From Streptococcus suis (GTDB lineage: Bacteria; Bacillota; Bacilli; Lactobacillales; Streptococcaceae), in assembly GCF_002960425.1 (NCBI RefSeq), contig NZ_POIZ01000027.1:1-64000 (forward strand): a stretch of DNA of 64,000 bases, given 5' to 3'. Below, piece by piece: positions 56,227 to 63,844 of this stretch. The notes under the pieces were generated by a model. That model had not been told where the DNA came from, made no database searches, and worked only from the letters and a program-made list of their open reading frames with translations. The position numbers and the translations under genes are program-made. Position 1 is the first letter of the stretch. Each line of letters starts with the position of its first letter.

Positions 56227-57395
56227 TTTTCAGGTGTAGTTCTTTGGAACAATTTCCGCCAATCTGGTAGAGAGATTTCAGGGCTTGGAATGGAAGTGCT
56301 AATATTGTCCCTCCAAATTTGGTAGCGGGTGTCAAAGAGTAGCCGAATGAGTTTGTCCATCATGTCCGCCTCTTGAGGAGATAATTCTTTTCTCAATCGG
56401 TCCATTTCCTGTAATTTCTGTAGGGGATTTACCGTGATGTCGCTAAATCGTTCAATCCCTGCTTGGATGAAAATTCCGAAAAAGAGGTCAAAGAAATCTT
56501 TCAATTCTTCATCCGTTAGACTAGCAGTCCAAGCTTTTAAAGTCTGGTCGGTTTGAAGGCTGTCGCTAGTTAGGGCAGGGGCTGACTTGAAATCAGTTCC
56601 TTCAATTTCCCAAGAAAATGTGATGTGTTGGAGAAGACCGATGGTGTTGCTCTGAACAATTTGGGCATTTTCAGGTGTTTCCAACATCATTCCCACGATG
56701 GAATTTTGTGGAATGAGGGGGTAAATCCGATTTTGAATGGCTCGGTAGCCAGGAGCTTCCAAATGCTTTTTATGGAGCCCTGGTGCGTCAAAGGGATAGA
56801 CAGCCACAATTCGCTCTTGTAAATCTGAGGACTGCTTACTTGCGGAATAAAGGGCTAAATTACCACCTTTGGAATGCCCTGCGATATAGAAGTTCTCCTT
56901 TTGATTAGACATTATTTTTTCCAAATAATCACTTGCAGAACGCTGGGCAGGAATTTCATCCATATAGGTCATTTGGAAGTCTTCCTTCCAACCGATAATG
57001 GTGTCATCTGTTCCCCTAAAACAAGTCAGGACAGTCTGTCTGTCCAAGTGGTAGCTAATGGCGGCGAATTGTTGCTCTTGGTCCAACTGATAATCGTCAA
57101 CGAAGCCAAATGCCTTGATAGACTTGAAGCGTATGGATTTGGCAAGAAGGGCAAATAAGGCTAGGCGATTTTTGGTCACCATAGAAAAGGGAGGGAAGTC
57201 ATTCTGATAAGTTGCTTCAAAATGCTCAGCCAGATGATCCAGTCGGATACCATTTTCGGTAAAGGAGGTGGGCACAAGCTTGTCGAAAGGCAGGTAGGAA
57301 AGCTCAGTCAGGGCCAAAATGTCCAGTTTGTTCAGGGGCTGGTCGTAAAAACTGTCGTATTGACTTTCTTCTATGTAATTTAATAAATTTGGCAT
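56214..57395 (-). CDS. DUF2974 (Mbeg1-like) lipase-type protein
   Basis: A 393-residue alpha/beta-hydrolase of the DUF2974/Mbeg1-like family. The nucleophile elbow GHSKGGNLALYSA provides the catalytic serine; TVLTCFRGTDDTIIGWKEDF is the family oxyanion region. No signal peptide or clear membrane helix, so it is cytoplasmic. Homologues are common in streptococci as stand-alone genes. Esterase or lipase activity is inferred from the fold; the natural substrate is unknown. Confidence 0.85.
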   Translation of the reverse strand: MPNLLNYIEESQYDSFYDQPLNKLDILALTELSYLPFDKLVPTSFTENGIRLDHLAEHFEATYQNDFPPFSMVTKNRLALFALLAKSIRFKSIKAFGFVDDYQLDQEQQFAAISYHLDRQTVLTCFRGTDDTIIGWKEDFQMTYMDEIPAQRSASDYLEKIMSNQKENFYIAGHSKGGNLALYSASKQSSDLQERIVAVYPFDAPGLHKKHLEAPGYRAIQNRIYPLIPQNSIVGMMLETPENAQIVQSNTIGLLQHITFSWEIEGTDFKSAPALTSDSLQTDQTLKAWTASLTDEELKDFFDLFFGIFIQAGIERFSDITVNPLQKLQEMDRLRKELSPQEADMMDKLIRLLFDTRYQIWRDNISTSIPSPEISLPDWRKLFQRTTPENKEN

Positions 57396-57535
57396 GGTAA
57401 TCCTTTCCTTTTTCTTCTAGTATAGCGAAATATGTGTGGAATGACAAATTTTGATTGGAGATTTAGAAAAATCCCCCTTTTTTCCTGAATTTTAGGCTAT
57501 AATATATAGTATATATGAAAAAGTGAGAGAGAGCG

Positions 57536-58219
57536 ATGCAGAAAATACTTCTTGTTGAAGATGATAAGACCATTAGCCAACTAGTTGCCAAAAACCTGAT
57601 AAACTGGGGTTATCAGGTCCAAGAGGTCAAGGATTTTCAGACGGTTTTGGACCAGATAAGAGATTTTCAGCCCCATTTGATTTTACTGGATATTGGCCTG
57701 CCTTTTTTCAATGGCTATTACTGGTGTCAGGAAATTCGCAAGACATCCCGTGTGCCCATTATGTTTCTGTCTTCCCATGATCAGCCCATGGATATTGTCA
57801 TGGCGATCAATATGGGAGCAGATGACTATGTGACCAAGCCCTTTGAAATGACGGTTCTCCTAGCCAAAATACAGGGGCTTTTGCGGAGAACTTACGATTT
57901 CGTGGGTGAACAAAGTTTACTCTGGTTTGAAGAGGCTTCCTTAGATTTGAAGACTATGCAGGTGTCATATGGACAGGCTGTAGAGGAGTTGACACGAAAT
58001 GAATTTCAGATATTACGGGTGCTTTTTGAGCATGGTAAGGAAGTGGTCAGTCGTGAGGAGCTGATGAGAGAACTCTGGAACAGCGATATTTTTGTGGATG
58101 ACAATACCTTGTCGGTTAACATCGCTCGCCTGCGTAAAAAGTTGGCAGAACTGGGTCTACCAGATTTGATTGCGACCAAGAAAGGAGTGGGTTACGGCCT
58201 GGTGTGGACACATGAATAA
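57536..58219 (+). CDS. BceR-like response regulator
   Basis: A 227-residue OmpR-family regulator: receiver domain 1-120 with phospho-acceptor Asp52 (LILLDIGLPF) and Lys in VTKPFE; winged-helix DNA-binding domain 130-225 (ELTRNEFQILRVLFEHGKEV). Together with the next genes it forms a Bce-type module that senses and resists bacitracin, nisin-like or other cell-wall peptide antibiotics. Its end overlaps the kinase gene by 8 bp. A site fitting the BceR consensus lies at 59207-59220. Confidence 0.9.
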   Translation: MQKILLVEDDKTISQLVAKNLINWGYQVQEVKDFQTVLDQIRDFQPHLILLDIGLPFFNGYYWCQEIRKTSRVPIMFLSSHDQPMDIVMAINMGADDYVTKPFEMTVLLAKIQGLLRRTYDFVGEQSLLWFEEASLDLKTMQVSYGQAVEELTRNEFQILRVLFEHGKEVVSREELMRELWNSDIFVDDNTLSVNIARLRKKLAELGLPDLIATKKGVGYGLVWTHE

Positions 58220-59204
58220 GGATGATTTTAGCTCACTAGTATCAGAATTTTTACCCACTTGGCTCCGTCATCGTTGGCTGTTTTTAGTTAGCTACGGTCT
58301 TTTTGCCACGACAATTATGGCTTATAGTAGTCTCTTTGACATCGAGAGGGACCTGGTTCTCTATGCCCTCATCCTCCTTAGCATTTGTTGGCTCTTTGCC
58401 CTCCTCTGGGATTTTGTCAGGGAATTTTTCCGCTTTGGAAAAATCTGGCGTGGTCAGAAAGTAGCCACTGGTACAGCCAGTGAACGTTGTTTGCAGGAGA
58501 GAGTGGAGCGACTAGAAGTCCAAAACAAGCTCCTGCTGGAAAAACAACGTCAGGAACAGACAGAATTAGATGACTACTACACCCTCTGGGCCCACCAGAT
58601 GAAAACGCCTATCGCAGCCAGTCAGCTCTTGGTAAAGGAAGTAGGCAGTAGTTCAGTCCGTCATCAGCTTGAATCAGAACTTTTTAAAATCGAACAATAT
58701 ACAGGTTTGGTCTTGAACTATCTCCGTCTACAGTCTTTCCATGATGATTTGGTTATCGAATCTGTCAATTTGGAAGAACTGGTCAGAAGTTTGGTCAAGA
58801 AATATTCCCTCTTTTTTATTCAGGCCAGTACCAGCTTGGACTTGGGACCGCTGGATAGGACAGTAAAGACCGACAAACGCTGGCTGGGTCTCTTGATTGA
58901 GCAGATTTTATCCAACGCCCTCAAATATTGTCAGGGGGGAACCATTTCGATTGCTCTGGACGGAGATGAGTTGGTCATTCGTGATACAGGAATAGGGATT
59001 GCAGAGAGTGACTTGGAGCGGGTTTTTGAGCGTGGTTTTTCAGGTTTCAATGGCCGCAGAACCCAGCAATCTTCGGGTCTGGGACTTTATCTCTCCCGGA
59101 AAATCGCTGCGGAGCTGGGCTATTCCCTCAAACTAAGCTCCAAAGTGGGTCAGGGAACAGAGGTGCGAATAGGTATCAAAGAAGTGGAGATGATTTTTGA
59201 CTAA
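58212..59204 (+). CDS. BceS-like intramembrane-sensing histidine kinase
   Basis: A 330-residue kinase with two membrane helices (about 22-40 and 46-66) joined by a very short extracellular loop, the hallmark of intramembrane-sensing kinases that rely on their ABC transporter for signal detection. The phosphorylated residue is His128 in LWAHQMKTPIAA. N-box LIEQILSNALKY, G1 IRDTGIGIA and G2 GLGLYLSRKIAAEL follow. Start ATG 58212 lies inside the regulator gene. It phosphorylates the BceR-like protein when the BceAB-like transporter engages a peptide. Confidence 0.9.
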   Translation: MNKDDFSSLVSEFLPTWLRHRWLFLVSYGLFATTIMAYSSLFDIERDLVLYALILLSICWLFALLWDFVREFFRFGKIWRGQKVATGTASERCLQERVERLEVQNKLLLEKQRQEQTELDDYYTLWAHQMKTPIAASQLLVKEVGSSSVRHQLESELFKIEQYTGLVLNYLRLQSFHDDLVIESVNLEELVRSLVKKYSLFFIQASTSLDLGPLDRTVKTDKRWLGLLIEQILSNALKYCQGGTISIALDGDELVIRDTGIGIAESDLERVFERGFSGFNGRRTQQSSGLGLYLSRKIAAELGYSLKLSSKVGQGTEVRIGIKEVEMIFD

Positions 59205-59206
59205 TC

Positions 59207-59269
59207 TTACAAAATTGTCACGCAAATGAAAGCTAGGGCTATGGCAGACTGTCGGAGGATGGGCTAGAA
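59207..59269 (+). promoter_or_regulatory. BceR-type binding site and weak promoter
   Basis: TTACA-AAAT-TGTCA at 59207-59220 matches the known TNACA-N4-TGTNA pattern of BceR-type regulators. Downstream a weak promoter is visible (TGGCAG, 17-bp spacer, TAGAAT near 59264). A poor -35 with an activator site just upstream is what an inducible bceAB promoter should look like. Confidence 0.65.
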
Positions 59270-59300
59270 TGGGGGTAGAAAAAGAAAAGGAGGCAGTAAG

Positions 59301-60059
59301 ATGACACTTTTAGATGTACAACACGTTCAAAAAATTTACCAAACCCGCTTTCAAGCCAGTCAGGTTGAAGCCTTGAAAGACATTCATTTTACAGTTGAAA
59401 AGGGTGAATATGTCGCCATCATGGGGGAATCTGGTTCTGGAAAATCCACCTTGCTCAATATTTTGGCAACCCTTGATAAGCCAACGCATGGCAAGGTCCT
59501 GCTCAATGGTGTCAATACAGAAACGATTAAGAGCAAGGAAGCTGCAGCCTTTCGTCGAGAGAAATTGGGATTTGTCTTCCAAGATTTCAACCTCTTAGAT
59601 ACCCTCTCGGTCAAGGACAATGTGCTCTTGCCTCTGGTTTTGTCTCGCTATCCGATTGATGAGATGAACAAGCGACTGGTTCATACACTGAATAGTCTAG
59701 GAATTGCGACCTTACAAGACAAGATGCCCTACGAGCTTTCAGGCGGTCAGCAGCAACGGGTTGCGGTGGCGCGTGCCATCATTACCCAGCCAGAAATCCT
59801 CTTAGCGGATGAGCCGACTGGAGCCCTCGACTCCAAATCAACGGCCACCCTTCTCGATATTTTTGAAAAAATCAACCAAGAGGGGCAAACCATTTTGATG
59901 GTAACCCACTCGACAGCGGCAGCTAGCCGTGCCAAACGGGCCCTCTTTATCAAGGATGGTATCCTCTACAATCAAATCTACCGAGGTGAAAGAAACAATC
60001 AGGAGATGTACCAACTGATTTCAGATACCTTGACAGTCATGGCGAATCGAGGTGAGTAA
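59301..60059 (+). CDS. BceA-like ABC transporter ATPase
   Basis: A 252-residue ATPase of the MacB/LolD/BceA class: Walker [13 protein letters not shown]-loop VFQDFN, signature LSGGQQQR, Walker B ILLADEPTGALD and switch His in TH (MVTHSTAAA). It energises the large permease encoded next to detach peptide antibiotics from their lipid targets. AAAGGAGG site; its stop TAA is followed after 1 bp by the permease ATG. Confidence 0.92.
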   Translation: MTLLDVQHVQKIYQTRFQASQVEALKDIHFTVEKGEYVAIMGESGSGKSTLLNILATLDKPTHGKVLLNGVNTETIKSKEAAAFRREKLGFVFQDFNLLDTLSVKDNVLLPLVLSRYPIDEMNKRLVHTLNSLGIATLQDKMPYELSGGQQQRVAVARAIITQPEILLADEPTGALDSKSTATLLDIFEKINQEGQTILMVTHSTAAASRAKRALFIKDGILYNQIYRGERNNQEMYQLISDTLTVMANRGE

Positions 60060-60060
60060 T

Positions 60061-62064
60061 ATGTTTGGACTAACCTTTCGATTGGCTCTGACCAATCTCA
60101 AAAAGAACCGCAGGCTCTATTTTCCCTATGCCCTGATGACCAGCTTGTCCACAGCCATTGCCTATATTTTCACTGCGCTTGCCTTTCATCCTGATTTAGG
60201 TCAGGTCAAGGGAGCCAATGGGGTAACCATGGTTTTGGGCTTCGGTATGATTGTAGTCATGTTGGCAGTTGCCATCATGGTCTTCTATGCCAATAGTTTT
60301 GTCATGAAGCAGCGGTCAAAAGAGTTTGGTGTCTATAGTATCCTAGGCTTGGAGAAAAAACACCTTCTCTTGATGACTTTTCTAGAAAATCTAGTTTTTG
60401 CAGCCGGTACCATTCTGACAGGCTTGTTGCTAGGATTGACCTTGGATAAACTATTCTATGCCCTCTTGCTGAAGACCATGCAGATGCCTGTGGTCCTGGC
60501 TTCAACCTTCCAGTTGAAGAGTCTGGTCACAGTGCTTATCTATCTCTTTGGGATTTTCGCCTTGGTCAGTCTATTTAATATTGGGAAACTGGGCTTGACC
60601 GACTCGCTCAAACTGGTTCAAGGTAAGAAGCGAGGGGATAAGAAAACTGGCTTCCTCTGGCTACAAACCCTCTTAGCCCTTATCCTATTGGGGTCAGGCT
60701 ATGCCATTGCCCAGCTAGTGACCAATCCTTTTCAGGCGGTTCCGAGTTTCTTTGGTGCAACCTTACTGGTTATCTTTGGGACCTACCTGCTCTTCCAAGC
60801 AGGTGTTATCAGTCTCTTAAACTGGCTAAAACACCGTCAGACCTATTACTACAAGCCTGAGAATTTTATTTCTGTATCCAACTTGATTTTTCGTATGCGG
60901 AAAAATGCTCTGGGCCTTGCGACCATTACCATCCTCTCAAGCATGTTCTTGGTGACCATGGTTGGAGGACTTAATATATACATCGGTGGCAAAGATTATA
61001 TTGCCAATCAAAATCCAAATGATTATTCGATTGATGTTGGAATGCAACCAACCACTTCAAAAGATCAAACGGTGAAGTGGGAGGAGTGGGCGGAAGCTAT
61101 CTTAGAAGAGACGGATATTCCTGTTGAAAGTAAGGTAGTCTATCCTTACCAGCAAGCCTATTTTTCTGAGGTGACAACCCAGCAAATAAAATTTTTGACG
61201 GATGAAGAGGCCGCTGGTATGGATTTCTCTGATCGAGTGGGGATCGGTTTTGTCCTTGATCAAGCCAGCTATGAAAAGATGACAGGAGAAGCACTCCAGT
61301 TGGCATCTGACCAAGTGGCAATTTTTAGTAAGGGAGTCCAGTATCAAGCTGGTCAAACCCTCACCTTTGATGAAAAGGAGATGGAAGTTGCCCAAGTCTT
61401 GCCCAAGAATGTGACTTTAGGACATCTACCAGACCATGGTTCCTTCCTTCTCAGCCAGTATCTGGTCATTGTTGTTCAAGACTTGGCTGTTTTTGAACAT
61501 CAAGCTGAGAATCGCTATTATATGGGCTTTGAAAGCAGTTTATCAGAAGAAGAGCAGGTAGATAGCCATGAATCAGGACGTTTTGAAAGTGAGCTTTGGG
61601 AGTCCAATATATTACCGAATGGAACGAACTCCATCATTCTGGCCTATCGTGCCTATGCGATGCGTGGTTTCTTCAGTTTTGCAGGTTCACTTTTCTTCAT
61701 CGGCCTCTTGTTATCACTCATCTTTTTGATGGCGGTGGTGCTGGTGATTTACTTCAAACAGATTTCAGAAGGCTATGAAGACAGAGATCGCTTCGTCATT
61801 ATGACCAAGGTTGGTCTGGATGAGGATCAGACGAGACAGTCCATTCGCAAGCAATTGCTGACCGTCTTTTTCCTACCTATCCTACTTGCCTTTGTCCATC
61901 TTGCCTTTGCCTACAAGATGCTATCATCCATTCTTTTGTCTATCGGCGTGGTTAATGCAGGGCTTATGTTGCAGGTGACAGCAGGCATCTGTGGTGGCTA
62001 TCTCCTACTCTACCTAGTGGTCTATGCCATCACAACACGATCTTACAAACAGATTATTTCCTAA
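60061..62064 (+). CDS. BceB-like ABC transporter permease
   Basis: A 667-residue permease of the FtsX/BceB class with ten predicted membrane segments: one at the N-terminus, groups around 55-80, 105-135, 145-180, 200-255 and 285-310, then a large extracellular domain (about 315-530) and three C-terminal segments. The extracellular domain, absent from ordinary FtsX permeases, determines peptide recognition and signals to the kinase. ATG 60061 is the preferred start; GTG 60052 overlaps its SD (AGGTGAG). Sequence alone does not reveal the peptide specificity. Confidence 0.9.
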   Translation: MFGLTFRLALTNLKKNRRLYFPYALMTSLSTAIAYIFTALAFHPDLGQVKGANGVTMVLGFGMIVVMLAVAIMVFYANSFVMKQRSKEFGVYSILGLEKKHLLLMTFLENLVFAAGTILTGLLLGLTLDKLFYALLLKTMQMPVVLASTFQLKSLVTVLIYLFGIFALVSLFNIGKLGLTDSLKLVQGKKRGDKKTGFLWLQTLLALILLGSGYAIAQLVTNPFQAVPSFFGATLLVIFGTYLLFQAGVISLLNWLKHRQTYYYKPENFISVSNLIFRMRKNALGLATITILSSMFLVTMVGGLNIYIGGKDYIANQNPNDYSIDVGMQPTTSKDQTVKWEEWAEAILEETDIPVESKVVYPYQQAYFSEVTTQQIKFLTDEEAAGMDFSDRVGIGFVLDQASYEKMTGEALQLASDQVAIFSKGVQYQAGQTLTFDEKEMEVAQVLPKNVTLGHLPDHGSFLLSQYLVIVVQDLAVFEHQAENRYYMGFESSLSEEEQVDSHESGRFESELWESNILPNGTNSIILAYRAYAMRGFFSFAGSLFFIGLLLSLIFLMAVVLVIYFKQISEGYEDRDRFVIMTKVGLDEDQTRQSIRKQLLTVFFLPILLAFVHLAFAYKMLSSILLSIGVVNAGLMLQVTAGICGGYLLLYLVVYAITTRSYKQIIS

Positions 62065-62094
62065 ACTTGGGGTGACCCAAGTTTTTAATTTTTC
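62064..62094 (+). terminator. terminator of the bce module
   Basis: AACTTGGG GTGA CCCAAGTT with T-run, beginning at the permease stop codon. Confidence 0.85.
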
Positions 62095-62105
62095 CACTAT
62101 TTTGT

Positions 62106-62211
62106 TTTACATACTAGTCACCTTGTGTTATACTATAGGTACAAAGCTAATAGGTAAAACAAACTAGTGATAGAAGACAAAGAAAATCACTTTTATTTTT
62201 ATCAGACTAGT
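62106..62211 (+). promoter_or_regulatory. padR promoter with three ACTAGT boxes
   Basis: TTTACA (62106-62111), 17-bp spacer, TATACT (62129-62134). The hexamer ACTAGT occurs at 62113-62118 (inside the spacer), 62163-62168 and 62206-62211. The placement suggests autoregulation by the PadR protein. Confidence 0.6.
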
Positions 62212-62241
62212 CGGTATTACAAACTAAGGAGAGGAGAGCTT

Positions 62242-62559
62242 ATGAAAGAAACCCAGATGCTTAAGGGGGTCCTGGATGGCTGTGTATTGCAAATAATCAG
62301 CCAGAAGGAGATTTATGGTTATGAGCTGGTTCAGGAATTGCGAAGTCAGGGCTTTGAAAACATGGTCGGAGGGACAGTCTATCCCCTCCTTCAGAAGTTA
62401 GAGAAAAATAGCCTGATTTTTAGTCAGAACAAGCCATCGCCAGACGGGCCAGACAGAAAGTATTTTTATCTGACAGACCAGGGGAAGGCTTATTTAGAAG
62501 ATTTTTGGTCTCAGTGGGCTGAGCTGGTTCAAAAGGTTCAGCGATTGAAAGGAGAATAA
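62242..62559 (+). CDS. PadR-family transcriptional regulator
   Basis: A 105-residue winged-helix protein of the short PadR type: KGVLDGCVLQIISQKEIYGY, then ELVQELRSQGF and the wing VGGTVYPLLQKLEKNSLI and DRKYFYLTDQGK, ending in a dimerisation helix. Such regulators respond to drugs or envelope stress and usually control the adjacent membrane protein gene. ATG 62242 with GGAGAGGAG is chosen over the longer frame from 62167, which starts inside the operator region. It ends 1 bp before the next gene. Confidence 0.9.
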   Translation: MKETQMLKGVLDGCVLQIISQKEIYGYELVQELRSQGFENMVGGTVYPLLQKLEKNSLIFSQNKPSPDGPDRKYFYLTDQGKAYLEDFWSQWAELVQKVQRLKGE

Positions 62560-62560
62560 G

Positions 62561-63355
62561 ATGAGCAAACAAATGGAATACCGCAAGCAGATTGAAGTGA
62601 TTGAAAGCCAGTTGACCAAGGAAAACAAGGAGTATATGGGCCGTATCAATGGCTATATGATGATTGCCTCTGTCTTTCACAGGCAGGAAGAAGCAGTGAC
62701 TGCCCAGCTCTTATCCATTTACCAAGATGTTCTTGAAGCCCAAAAAGACGGGCTTTCGGCGGAGGATTTTCTGGGTAAAGATAGCAAGCAGATGGCGGAC
62801 GACCTACTCAGCTATCTCCCACCCATTGGTTTTTCTGAAGTCGCCAATCTGAGCGGCCTCATGCTGGTCATCTATCTAGGTAGCCAATGGCTGATGGATT
62901 TTGCAGGGACAGGAACCATCTCCCTCAACTGGCTGGACCTGATATGCGACGCGCTACTTAGCCTCCTCCTCCCTGCTGGGATTTTCCTCATCATTCGCAG
63001 TCTGATTTACCAGACCAGCAAAATCAAGATATGGGCAAGCTTTCTCTGCATTCCCCTTCTTTTTCTTGTTATTTGCGGACTTCGTCTCTGGGCAATGCCC
63101 AAGGAACCTGACCTAGTCTTGACTGGCTGGGGACTTCTAGTGCCACTCACCTTGCTCGGTCTCGCTCTGCTATTTTTCCAAAAGGAAAAATTAGTCCGCT
63201 ATGTCTTTTTACCGACCTATCTCTTTATGATTGTTGGTGGTGTGGTAAATATGGTCATGACCGTTCCAGTTTGGCTCAATCTGATGTTGGTCATCCTTCC
63301 AGCCATGGCCTTTTGGATCGGAACTGCGATTTTGTTGGTGGGGAAAAGGAAATAG
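62561..63355 (+). CDS. membrane protein paired with PadR (HAAS/DUF1129-like)
   Basis: A 264-residue protein with a soluble helical N-terminal domain (1-95, including LTKENKEYMGRINGYMM and LSAEDFLGKDSKQMADDLL) and about six hydrophobic segments behind it (around 100-120, 125-147, 155-175, 185-205, 215-235, 240-258). The N-terminal module resembles those of PadR-associated HAAS and DUF1129 proteins and the protein encoded at 27440. It begins 1 bp after the padR stop. No enzymatic motif is seen; a role in envelope stress is inferred from partnership only. Confidence 0.78.
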   Translation: MSKQMEYRKQIEVIESQLTKENKEYMGRINGYMMIASVFHRQEEAVTAQLLSIYQDVLEAQKDGLSAEDFLGKDSKQMADDLLSYLPPIGFSEVANLSGLMLVIYLGSQWLMDFAGTGTISLNWLDLICDALLSLLLPAGIFLIIRSLIYQTSKIKIWASFLCIPLLFLVICGLRLWAMPKEPDLVLTGWGLLVPLTLLGLALLFFQKEKLVRYVFLPTYLFMIVGGVVNMVMTVPVWLNLMLVILPAMAFWIGTAILLVGKRK

Positions 63356-63369
63356 ATGGTATATTTTGG

Positions 63370-63470
63370 TATAATAGAGTGAGGTTTTTAGGGTTCGATT
63401 GATAGACTGGAAATAAGAAGTCACATTCGGCGCGTTATGCTAGCCCCTCGTGTCAGGTAAACTGCGGGGG
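63370..63470 (+). ncRNA. possible small transcript upstream of the Fst locus
   Basis: TATAAT at 63370-63375 (poor -35) precedes about 90 bases without an ORF, ending in a GC hairpin CCCCTCG/CGGGGG (63444-63470, one bulge) without a clear T-run. A separate inverted repeat TAGACTAT (63482-63489) and ATAGTCTA (63507-63514) follows. It contains GGGTTCGATT, but no tRNA fold. Confidence 0.3.
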
Positions 63471-63539
63471 TATTCTGATACTAGACTATATTTTGCCAAT
63501 TCAGAGATAGTCTATGAATCGCTAACGAAAATAAACCAT

Positions 63540-63642
63540 TTGACAATTGAATAAAGGGGTGCTATACTCTAAGTAATGATGATGAGAGTTCCAAAGGAAC
63601 ACAAAAAGCCCCCAACGTTGCAGCGTTGAGGGTTTTCTTTTT
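63540..63642 (+). ncRNA. Fst/par antitoxin antisense RNA (RNA II)
   Basis: A strong promoter, TTGACA (63540-63545), 17-bp spacer, TATACT (63563-63568), predicts an RNA of about 65 bases starting near 63575 and ending at the shared terminator (63605-63641). Its 5' part, TGATGATGAGAG then TTCCAAAGGAACAC (63577-63602), is a direct repeat of 63749-63776, which overlaps the toxin start codon. The RNA can therefore base-pair with the toxin mRNA at its translation start and again at the terminator, as in the par locus of plasmid pAD1. Confidence 0.8.
63605..63641. terminator. bidirectional terminator shared by toxin and antitoxin RNAs
   Basis: GCCCCCAACG and CGTTGAGGG pair with A-run before and T-run after, so it ends both convergent RNAs and gives them complementary 3' ends. 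Confidence 0.85.
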
Positions 63643-63674
63643 GGCTCTAAGCTTTTTCAAGCTATGCCCTAGGG

Positions 63675-63767
63675 TTATTTGTTGCGTGAGTTGAGCCAAT
63701 ACTCAAACAATGCTGTCAGGATAGATACCAGCAAAGGAGCAACAAACGTGATGATAAGTAATTCCAT
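63675..63767 (-). CDS. fst: Fst-family type I toxin
   Basis: A 30-residue membrane peptide read on the minus strand from ATG 63767 to TAA 63675: MELLIITFVAPLLVSILTAL followed by FEYWLNSRNK. It has the Fst pattern: one hydrophobic helix with a central Ala-Pro, then a short polar tail with Trp and Asn. Overproduction of such peptides damages the membrane and nucleoid. Its mRNA begins with a stem CCCCTTT/AAAGGGG (63782-63802), which hides the Shine-Dalgarno AAAGGGGGTGAAG. The promoter is TTGACA (63839-63834), 18-bp spacer, TATACT (63815-63810). Confidence 0.88.
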   Translation of the reverse strand: MELLIITFVAPLLVSILTALFEYWLNSRNK

Positions 63768-63781
63768 TTAGAACACTTCAC

Positions 63782-63844
63782 CCCCTTTCTATCCCAAAGG
63801 GGCAAGCAAAGTATATCAGAATAGCGATTGACCTGTCAATCGCT
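63782..63844 (-). promoter_or_regulatory. toxin promoter, palindrome and leader stem
   Basis: A perfect 10-bp-arm palindrome, AGCGATTGAC CT GTCAATCGCT (63823-63844), covers the -35 box of the toxin promoter. The -10 TATACT lies at 63815-63810. The transcript starts about 63803 with the leader stem at 63782-63802 that masks the ribosome site. The remaining bases to 64000 hold no feature I can support. Confidence 0.7.

Noticed and set aside
63390..63470. tRNA suggested by GGGTTCGATT
   Set aside because: No acceptor, D or anticodon stems can be drawn around it.
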